Shown here: positions 55,122-64,000 of the stretch, piece by piece
How the letters are laid out: every line of letters starts with the position of its first letter
Numbering within the stretch: the first letter of the stretch is position 1
Assembly: GCA_003439945.1 (NCBI GenBank)
Contig: QVRM01006137.1
Span: 1-64,000, forward strand
Length of the DNA: 64,000 nt
Direction of reading: 5' to 3'
From: Dermanyssus gallinae
Taxonomy: Eukaryota; Arthropoda; Arachnida; Mesostigmata; Dermanyssidae
Notes under the pieces: generated by a model
What the model saw: only the letters and a program-made list of their open reading frames with translations
What the model was told of the DNA's origin: nothing
The model's database searches: none
Position numbers and translations under genes: made by a program

Positions 55122-55396
55122 ATATATAATATATATATATATATATATATCGTATACGTAGAACTGCAAGGCAAATATGAAATATATTTTCGATTACAGT
55201 AGTGTTGTAGTGGCGCAATCAATTGCCCGTACTTAGGGTTGCTCAGATGCTTAGACTAATAAAAGAGGCGACCCGACACATAGCAACTAAGGCCACAGTC
55301 AAGGTCAGACACAAAATCACATTTCAATGGTGGAACATTGAGAAAGGATATGACAGAGCTTAAGCGGTAGCAGCAGCCGCAGAATTAAGCAGATAC

Positions 55397-55485
55397 CTGG
55401 TGGAGGTCGATCGAGCGGTACTTGAAGGTAAACGCAAGGTCCTTATCGTCTTCACTGACCGCCGATATGCTGCTAGCCACGTGTC
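55397..55485 (-). CDS. Possible internal exon of an unrecognised gene
   Basis: An 89-base open stretch between acceptor AACTATAG and donor CACCAG|GTATCT on the minus strand. It holds two bases of a split Gly codon and 29 codons, including SSISAVSEDDKDLAF and TFKYRSIDLHQ. Composition is like a real protein, and it ends exactly at the donor in phase 0. A second possible exon to its right (56244-56429) ends in phase 1 with G, which would complete the Gly codon. I do not recognise the product. It could be part of the kinase gene's 5' region or a separate gene. Confidence 0.38.
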
Positions 55486-55670
55486 CTATAGTTCTTACTT
55501 GGCACGCCATCGACGTTCGATGCCCAATGAATCTCTCTGTCGTTGTCTATCTGTCTGACTAATTGCCGGCCCAACTCGAGAACGACGCCGGGGCAACTCT
55601 ATGCCCCCGCGTTTACTCGATTATGAGACACAAGCAGAGAGCGGGAGAATAATAGTATATATATACATAC

Positions 55671-55703
<33 letters not shown>

Positions 55704-56243
55704 GCATGGGACACCACGGTTAAATATGTCTGCTTTGTGTATCAGCTTGTCTGATGCGCTTAGATGCGGCGGAGAGGGGTAGATGTGACTATTATCATTA
55801 CACTCGTCCGCATCGTTGCGTAGTCGGGGCGCAACATCGCTTAGCGGGTACAACAAGTTGGACATGAACAAGCTCTCCGTGTCGCTTCAAGTTCTATTCA
55901 TATCATCAACTTTATCTCTCTCCCGCGTTCTCTCTCTCTTTCTGTTTCTCTGTGTGCATCTTTTTGCATAGTCGCTGTCGGTTTTTGGCTCGCGGTTTCT
56001 CTGTTTACATGTATCCATCTGTCTATCTGCTAGCGGTGGCTGGTACTACCGCTGATGTTCGTGCGCTGTCGTTTTGCGCCGCTGTTAGACAGATGATGAC
56101 GATGATGATGATAATGATGCTGGTGATGCTGATGATTGAACATGTCGACGTTTATAAGGTCACAACGTAACAGGCACACGCTCGCGGTTCGGCCGGTGGT
56201 AGGCGGTGGGCAATTCGAGGCGGCGGTGGTGCAATTGTCTTAC

Positions 56244-56429
56244 CGTTGTCGTCGCGACACTTGTCGCCGCTGAAGCGGTGCGCCCGCCACTCGCTGGTTT
56301 CGCTCGAGCGACCTTGACCATGGCCGATCGAAGGACGCACGACGCCTCGGCGGAGTGTCCCTCGGCGGCCTTCAAATGCAGCGCCAGCAGCGGCCGAGGC
56401 CGACCAAGGCTGTCGAGCTCGTCGTCCTT
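56244..56429 (-). CDS. Possible exon upstream of the one at 55397-55485
   Basis: On the minus strand an open stretch ends at the strong donor AACG|GTAAGACA (phase 1). In the phase that joins to the next exon it reads FEGRRGTLRRGVVRPSI, then SSETSEWRAHRFSGDKCRDDN. The acceptor chosen (GCATGACTAG) has a poor pyrimidine tract, so the left boundary of the exon is uncertain. Another frame is also open through the whole stretch, which weakens the call. The region is G+C rich. Product unknown. Confidence 0.28.
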
Positions 56430-57800
56430 CTAGTCATGCAGACGACACCGACCAGCGATCCATCGCAGCCGTTACACAGCCCTCAGCCAGCCAGCCTGCC
56501 TGCCTGCCGCCGAGGACCTCGTCGTTACGTCGTTATAAGCGGAGCCCCGAGTAGCCCACTCTCATGGATGTCATTGGAGCTCACTGGGGGGGGGGGGGGC
56601 ATGGGGGGACCAAGGGCGAGGACGAGGTAAACGAGCCGGGGGGACGTTTCGCAACGTTTCGCATTTGATACCCCTTCATCACACCGCAACAGTAGGGAAC
56701 CGGCGGGCGGACACACCAGAGGCTGGGTGCAAAAGGGGGAGGGCAAGCGGGACCCAAGAGGCACCGAGGTGCTGCCCTTCTCCCCCGTCCGGAGGGGGCA
56801 CAGTAAACAGCTAGCTAGCTAGATCTGTATCGATCCGGCTAACATAGCTGTGGCGCTTAGGTTCAAGATAGTATACGTCCTTTAAACAACAGCACTACCG
56901 CTGCTGCTGCTGTCGCCGCCGCCGCCGCGGCAGAGGATTCAGATCGCTAGTATGTGGAGCGCATCTGGAGTGCGCCAGTCTCTACACGCCCCTTACCTTC
57001 ATGAACGCCCCCTACTCCGAGCCAACACCCCTTATTTCCCCCCTCCGCCCATGAACACCCCCTAAATTCCTATTCACGGCTCAGTTCCACACGCATCCCC
57101 TACTCGTATAAATGGCCCTTGCCCCCTTCTGCCCAAGCTTCATCCCTCACACGGTCGCCTTATCTCCGCGCCTGCCCTCTGCGAGCCAGCCACCGTTTCC
57201 GCAGCTTCCAATTCCGGCTTCACTACACATTTCACGCTCAAGTGCTTCGTCGCCGCGACCGCCACAACATGGTGGCCTATGCTGTTGCTGTAGCGACCTC
57301 TGGGCTCGTACCAATCGGCCACCATCTGTGTGGCTGGCAGGCGTGCCTAACAAGTGGAATATCAACAAAGGCGGCAACTTTGTCTGAGAAAATCTATTCT
57401 TGGAATGTATAAAGTAAAATTAATTTAAAAGAGAGATACATGTATCTATTTAAATAGAGCGTCTTGAAATGTACGTTAGATCCTTCCAAAGTCCCAACAG
57501 GTACTGTACACGGTGTTTCAAGCCGTGAAATTTCACGAAGCGCTCGTTCGGCTAAAAATATTGCCGCTATGGCAGATAATCTAGGTAAAATAAGAAACAA
57601 TATCCGGAAGCATCGATTCAGAGGCATACCCAACAAGTGGTCGTTCGGACACCTTAACCAAGTTTATTATAGGGTCAGAATCTAGCGATGTACCCATATA
57701 AGACTCAGCTGCCGCAATGAACATCTAGAGCGCCTAACTTCTCTTCAACAACTTTAAAAATCCTTAAACACGTTCGTATTATGTTAGTTCAATAACGTAC

Positions 57801-57840
<40 letters not shown>

Positions 57841-58130
57841 GTTAAGGCTTGACATCTTAGAGGCTTGTGCTCTCCGGCAGTGCCCAGAATCCTGAATTTA
57901 GGCCTCCCGGCAGTAAGCTCTAATTGTTTCCATATAAGAGCCGTAAGCATTGATACGGTTGCACTTTTTGAAGGTGGAAACACAGGTGCAGCCTCCTAGT
58001 TCCGTGCACGTGTCTATATATATATATATATATATACACACACGAATGAGAGTATTGGAACGTATTTGGGTTTCTCGCTGAGTAACCGCTTTGTAGTCTA
58101 CAGGGCTAACTTGCCGACGTTAGCTAACGG
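56430..58130. other. No supported gene
   Basis: A poly-G run lies at about 56587-56600, C-rich sequence at 56.98-57.11 kb with repeated CCCCCT words, and AT arrays at 57801-57839 and about 58015-58037. Frames at 57.1-57.7 kb are unrecognised. Confidence 0.55.
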
Positions 58131-58767
58131 TTAGGATGGCGGTATAGGTGATGCCACGGGGGAGCGATCAGCGAGCAGCACTTCGCTCATTGGGACCAAG
58201 CTAACGATAAGCAATGTTGCTTCAACCCAAGAAGACGGGTTAAGAAGAGTCGTTGGTCGCACAAGGAAAAATTTAGTCCGGCGAGGAGATAGGCAACTAG
58301 AGAAGCTCAAGAGTATTGCAAGTGCCTGTGCTGTTGGAGCTTTCCAGGTTATATAGCGGCGGCCGTTCGAGCCGGGTAGGCTGACCGTTTTCGACACCGG
58401 CTTTCGTTTGCTTACATTTAAGGCAGTTAATTTCTTCCGTGATTTGGTTGTGGTTTGTCGAAGCGGCTCGCCGAATCGCAGGGTTAAATTAGTCATTACT
58501 TAGTTGTGCCCCTGTGATTGCGAGATGTCCTTCGCTTTCGTCGTTTAAAGCTGAAATCCCAGGAAAGAAAACATTTAAAGGCTCCTTCTCACCTTTAATC
58601 GCCCACCTCTCCCACGTTATTCTTGGCATACAGGTCAGACAGGGTCGTTTTGGAGCCTGACCATCAGGTTTCATGCTTCTAAGTGAACGGAGTTTTTGAA
58701 TAGGGCTTTGATCAGGGTTACATGCCCGGATTGCAAATCTATATATATACATATATATATATGCCAC
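58131..58767 (-). other. Two overlapping unrecognised minus-strand frames
   Basis: One frame runs 58767 to 58489 (with QSPIQKLRSLRSMKPDG and ITWERWAIKGEKEP) and the next runs 58496 to 58131 (with RQTTTKSRKKLTALNVS and SWVEATLLIVSLVPMSEVL). They overlap by eight bases in different frames. The sequence has no simple repeat beyond the AT run at its right edge. This could be a decayed gene or retroelement with one frameshift, or chance. I see no domain. Confidence 0.2.
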
Positions 58768-61069
58768 ACGAAAAATAGTACAATTTATTCGTTAACAACA
58801 TCGTCGCCTTTGTGTGTCATGATGATGATGTCGATGGAGGGGGCAAACAGCTAAAGCCATTGTTAATGGCAGCGCGGCTGCTTCTGCTGTGCAGCTGCGT
58901 GTGAAGATCAACAACAAGGACGAAGTGGGGCTATTTCGGGGTCCGATAGTTCTGCGCCTTTATAGAAACGTCACTACTGTTGTTTAACAAGAGGCCTATG
59001 AGTGTTTTTTGCAAATTGAGGAAAACGCGGACAAAAAACCTTTCTTTGACTACAACTGAGACAGGGCCTGCGTGTAGATCGCTGCGGTTCAATTTTCAGT
59101 TAGCTGCTTCGTCAGCGATGTCGTCGTAGACAAACCGTGAATAGCCATAGTTCTTGCTTTTACCTATCGTAGCATTACATATTATATTTGCCCGTATTAG
59201 CATACCATATGCTAACCGTTGGTGACCCGTTGCATAGTTGCTGGGTTGTTGCCGATCGCTATGTTATTGAGACTCGCTATGTTATTGAGACTTAACGGCG
59301 CACCGGCAGCCAATGGATAGATAGCCTCCGCGACGCACCGCCAGCCGTTCTGTTCGACTTGAGTCCAATAGGCCACCACTAGGCCTTGGCCACTAGGCTT
59401 GAGTCAAATAGGTGACCAGTCCACTAAGCACAGCAGGCGCGTTTGTTCTGAGTACTGAGGATAATCGTGTCCTGAGAGCCAAAATCGGGCGCCGCTATTA
59501 CCACCACCACCAACACTAATCAGTTTCAGACTCACATGGCGTGGGCATGGCGTGGTCATGGCCTCGACTCAGCTCAAACAAACAAGCAGCCAACCACTGT
59601 TGTCCGTTACAACACGTTTATAGACAAATCGACGAACTGATCTTGACAACATGCGCATGCTAAGCGTTGTGGTACGCTTTCTCTTAGCAGCAATGCGCCA
59701 GCCAGCCAGGGAGCCCAGCAAGTCTGTTTTGGCAAACGGTTTTAGCACACTAGGTGCAATTCATCGGTATCTACCAACCTCTCGGGATCTTCCAACCTAC
59801 CTCTCTGCCCATCACTACTGCCGCATCGCCACGACGGTCACCAACAACACCGCATTCTTCTGATGAAATGGCTAAAAGGCCGGGCAGTGTCGAGGCTGGG
59901 CAACAAAAGGATCCGTCTCGGGCGGTTGGTCGCAGCTGTCCTGCCGCCAGCGTGGCGGCAGGCGACCACGAATACGGATAGGCGGCGATGTAGGACGTCG
60001 GTGACCGCTGTCAACATGGGCCGGCCGCTGGTGGGGCGGCCGAAGAGAAAGGAAACGACTCCGAGGAAGAGATTCAATGGGATTCCCGCTGGCGAATCTA
60101 CAGAGCCGTGTAGGCAAACGAACGACAAACCAATGGACGAACAGCTAAGGGCTAAAGAAGACAGGACAGAAGGATAGAGGGAGATAGAGAGAGGTAACGA
60201 AAGAGAGAGAGAGAGAGAGAGAGGAAGAACGTGGATATCGAATAGACAATGGCGGCGCTACATTGATGCCGTTGTTGCTACCGGTGAAGCTACCGTGTTC
60301 GTACCGTGGGACTATCACGGAAAACGAGCCGAAAAGACGCAGAGACAAAAGACGAGAGGGAATGAAACGAGACAACGGGCAAGACACAACGTACTATCAT
60401 CATCTTCCGTTTGTACTCGCGGTCGTAGTCGAATGGTAGAGATTCGTCATTACGACGGTACAGTTATATACAGTACAAGCAACGCGACGCAGTGCACATT
60501 GTGTGAATAAAGTGTATACAAGGTGTGAATAAGGGAAGGAGATGTTTGCTAGCTATGTTTGTCAAAAAGCACATCTATTCGTTTTCTTGCACGGTTCTTC
60601 GTCTACTTACCGCAGCTTCGTTACCTTAGCCCTGACTTTACACTAACTCTGTCGACCCTATACTAGAACGCGCAAATCCTAGGAAAGCTTAACCACCGCT
60701 TAAGCTTTGCATTCGTGCAATGCTTCGTTTAAGCCTGCGACCTATGGTATTCTACCTGCCGGCCAGTACGCTATTAATTATACCTATGAATATATATATA
60801 TATATATATATATATGTATAATCGTTTTTTCAACATTCAGCATATCGCGTAGACCCGCCGACGCATGCGAGCTATTCGTGCATGGCGAGCAGGCCATCAG
60901 ATAGCCCAGTCATCAAACGGTGTTCACAGATCGTTAACCAGACGGCTGTCATTAAGCCAACAGCCCTACGATGGTGCGCATTCCGAGATTTATGTGGCCG
61001 TTTTGCGTTCCACTGGCCGATTATACGACATAAAAAAATTGTACACAGGGGCCTCTAGCATGTATGCTT

Positions 61070-61105
<36 letters not shown>

Positions 61106-61271
61106 CGTATTTTATTTACGTCTTTTTATGCGTTTAGTTGTTTATTCCTTTACGATCTAGCGAAATTCGGGTCTAAACTGTATTCAGATGACTTTCAAAC
61201 TCGTTAAAACCATGCATTACACGTTTTGTAACTAAGCTTCCGATCAGGTCAGGTGCTCAGCTCATCGGCCT
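58768..61271. other. No supported gene
   Basis: A short direct repeat (CGCTATGTTATTGAGACT twice) lies at about 59257-59292, a GA-rich run at about 60180-60225, and AT arrays at 60788-60818 and 61072-61100. Frames in the 59.6-60.5 kb part show no domain. Confidence 0.55.
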
Positions 61272-61300
61272 TTAATAATCATAATTATTATGATTATTAA
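61272..61300. other. Perfect 14-bp palindrome with one central base
   Basis: TTAATAATCATAAT, then T, then its exact reverse complement. It is the first of four hairpins within 340 bases. Confidence 0.9.
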
Positions 61301-61303
61301 TAG

Positions 61304-61333
61304 CCACGGTCGCTTCGAGTAAGCTTGCCGTGG
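61304..61333. other. Hairpin with CCACGG / CCGTGG ends
   Basis: The outer arms are exact and the inner parts (CTT and AAG) also pair, with a small mismatched zone. It directly follows the palindrome at 61272-61300. Confidence 0.6.
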
Positions 61334-61465
61334 TTTATAATATCACCGGGCAGGAATCAACCTATTCATCAGGCCTCCCGCCACGACATACCAATGCGGT
61401 CCTACGGCACGGTGGGTGATTGTCGCGCTCTTTTCGAGAGCAGCCGTTGCCTTTGGAGCGTTAAG

Positions 61466-61495
61466 CATGATATATGAAATATATGATGATGATGT

Positions 61496-61531
<36 letters not shown>

Positions 61532-61562
61532 ACAACAACATCATCATATTAATTTCATGATG
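61466..61562. repeat. Inverted repeat enclosing an (AT)n array
   Basis: ATGATGATGTTGTATATAT on the left is answered by ATATACAACAACAACATCAT on the right across about 30 bases of AT. The outer parts (CATGATATATGAAAT and AATTTCATGATG) also correspond imperfectly. The arrangement is like that at 46912-46967. Confidence 0.75.
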
Positions 61563-61610
61563 ACCTAAGTGGTGCTAAGTATATACATACACTTAGCACA
61601 CACTTAGGTC
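61562..61610. other. Near-perfect 19-bp hairpin
   Basis: GACCTAAGTGGTGCTAAGT pairs with ACTTAGCACACACTTAGGTC with one unpaired base; the loop is ATATACATAC. It starts where the previous inverted repeat ends. Confidence 0.85.
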
Positions 61611-63615
61611 GGCACACACGAACGGAACATGGCACTCATTTACTTGCTCCTAGTTTTGCCCAACAAAGTTACAACAAATTGGCAACTTCTCAACTGATTT
61701 ATACGGATGCCGCCGGAGAGCTTCATACACTACTTCAGGACGTATGTACGTGTGTACGCGCTGTGTGCACTATTTAGTATATACATATCGTATATGTCCG
61801 AGTAATAGACGTTGTCAACAGCTGTGGTATCCACCATCCGGATAACCCCTTGGACTTAGACGTTCGGATCACCAATGCAGCAGCAGCAGCAACAACAACG
61901 ACAGCATCACCACCACCACCGTCATCATCATCATTGCCATAATCAAGATTGCATGCAGGCGGCAGTTTGCACGACGATGATGATGATGATGGGCTCAAAT
62001 GTCAAATTTGGCCGCCAACTTCCGCCGCCGCCAAGTGAGTAAGTGAGTGAGTGACCGTCGCGAGGCGGATTCGAGGCCCCGGCTGCGAGGAATAGGATAA
62101 GCAGATTGAGCATGGATTGAGAACGCTTCGTTGTGGGGCTTCTAAAAGGTCAGCCCAAGGCCCGCTGGCCCGGCAGCCGACAGAGTTCACGACCCGCTCA
62201 CACAGACGAGACGGCGACACACACGGCGGTGATGGGTCCTTCGCACGCATGCATCATGGCATATGTACACACACACACAAGCCAAGAAACAGCTTCTGTA
62301 GCAGTAGCAGCAACAGCAACAACTATAGCAACAATAGCAACAACAGCAGCAACCGCAACAACAGCAGCAACAGCAACAGCAACAACAACAGCGGCTGCGA
62401 CAGCACGACGGCGCGTTAGGTTTGCGTATGGCGGTGACGGCTTAAGCGTCCAGACGTCTGGGCGCCGCGCGTTCCTCCACCAGCAGCAGCAGCAGCAGAA
62501 CGGGGCGGAGGACACGTCATGGAACGAAACGGTATTATAATACGTATACCGTTTTGGCGGCAGTAGGCAGCAGCAATAGCAGCAACAAAAACAGCAGCAA
62601 CAACAACCGTAGCAGAGTAGTAACACTAAGCGCACTATATCAGGCTCTGCCACGGTTCGATGGAATCCATCGTCTCAAAAGACAACGCCCACCGTTGTGT
62701 GTGCCAGCTGCTAGTGCTGCTGGTTGGTTAAGCTTGTTGATTTTTGTGGCTTCTTGATTTGGTAACAAACTCCAGCTACGGCATTATTACCAACAGGAAC
62801 AGCCGTAATAGCGACAGGCAGCGTGAGGCCGACTTTGTTGTGAGTCGTAGCGGCGGGGGGGGGGGGGGGGGGGTGACATTTGTGATTGGAGCAGCAGGGG
62901 GACGGCGAAGGAGAACGGGGTGTTTGCTGATCGGCGGGGGTACGAGCCCCTCAACAGCTGAAACGACCAATCCGTGGCTCTAAGCAGTGGACCGATAAGT
63001 AGCCTATAACTTGCTGGTCGTGACACCGTCACAATCGAGGCAAATGCAGCAGCGACTACCACAACAGCAGCAGCAGCGACACACCAACAACAACAACGAC
63101 AACAACAACAACAATACCATCATCACCACCACCACCACCGCCGCCAGTAGGTGCCAGAGTAGACAAGCTCAATCCTACTCAATTTCGCCGGATCAGAAAG
63201 CGTACTCCAATCGTGTTCGAACAAATGACGAACATCTCAAGCCGCCGGCCACAACAGAAGCTTGCGATTGCGTGTGAATAGTCAGTCGAGGTGTCAACAA
63301 AAATGTCAGGGGGTCTGTACGAGGTTACTACAGGTCGCGACTCATGCGGGGACGGAGTGTAACCAACACAAAATAGTCGCAAACAAATAGTACTGATAAC
63401 TGTATTAATATCGCACGGCAGGCGATTTTCATACCTGCGTCCTAGTTAAGTCAGGTTGGGTGGCGGCTCACGTTAAGGCAGAGACAGAGAGAGAGAGAGA
63501 GAGAGTCGACGTAAATCGACGTCGACCTCCCATCACGGTACCAAATTATACCTGCCGGTATGGAAATACTGAACGCTATGGCATGACAAGATTGTTGTGG
63601 TTATGGTCAAACATC

Positions 63616-63652
<37 letters not shown>

Positions 63653-64000
63653 GCACGTTCCCTATGAAATCGACCGCATTGCACGCTGTAACTATTTTTT
63701 TTGTCAGTAAAAACAAAGCAGAGCGCACAATTAACAAATTAGGACATTAGCTAATTATAGGATTACGAGTAATCTATTTTACACGTTCGAGCACGATTTG
63801 TGCCTCGACGCTCTACGTGAACGCAACTGTTCAAAATATTGGGAAAATGCTTTTGATCAGGTCCCTCAAAATCTAAACGTAATGGATAAGATGAAAGCGC
63901 TCCCATAACGCTTGCCGCTTTGTTCAACAACCGGTAGCCACGAGTGATACGCAACGAAGCTGTTCGTGAGCCACGACTGACACTGCAGTCTGCAGTCCCG
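61611..64000. other. Simple repeats, no gene seen
   Basis: (CAG/CAA)n tracts lie at about 61876-61900, 62300-62400, 62475-62500, 62560-62620 and 63045-63110. (CACCAC/ATC)n lies at about 61905-61940, poly-G at about 62855-62872, GA-rich sequence at 63480-63505 and an AT array at about 63619-63649. No frame has a recognisable domain. Confidence 0.65.

Overview
This window reads as nuclear DNA from an invertebrate animal. Split, in-frame exons with consensus splice sites rule out a prokaryote. About 45 (AT)n arrays, many (CAA/TTG)n and (GAT/ATC)n runs, mariner relics, tRNA-derived SINEs and a non-LTR retrotransposon fit a repeat-rich metazoan. The kinase exons resemble arthropod/vertebrate PKA-C3/PRKX. 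I lean towards an arthropod, possibly a mite or tick, but the sequence alone does not prove it.

The only gene I can name is on the minus strand. Four exons (19454-19551, 13107-13168, 6935-7114, 3319-3464) join in frame to encode the N-lobe and first half of the C-lobe of a PKA-C3/PRKX-type cAMP-dependent kinase catalytic subunit. All catalytic motifs from the glycine loop to APE are present. Earlier and later exons are not found: the 3' ones should lie left of position 1, and the 5' ones to the right of 19.55 kb or outside the window. Introns are 3.5-6.3 kb. The 6.3-kb intron carries, in antisense, a 5'-truncated but otherwise uninterrupted non-LTR retrotransposon (reverse transcriptase, CCHC and restriction-like endonuclease, 16492-18589) flanked on both sides by (TA)n.

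From 19.6 to 64 kb the window is mostly non-coding and repeat-rich. It holds two copies of a palindromic MITE embedded in (AT)n (21.3 and 54.8 kb) and two decayed mariner transposases (45.8 and 48.3 kb); the second lies beside MITE-related sequence. There are also two copies of one tRNA-derived SINE family (5.4 and 40.8 kb) and two further tRNA-like SINE candidates (26.4 and 35.5 kb), plus several strong hairpins (15.5, 37.2, 46.9, 61.3-61.6 kb).

Three possible exons of unknown genes are all on the minus strand. One is a terminal exon whose stop is followed at once by AATAAA (25274-25708). The other two are a phase-compatible pair (56244-56429 and 55397-55485). I do not recognise their products. 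I see no new multi-gene system. The most interesting signal is the repeated association of unrelated mobile elements with (AT)n arrays.
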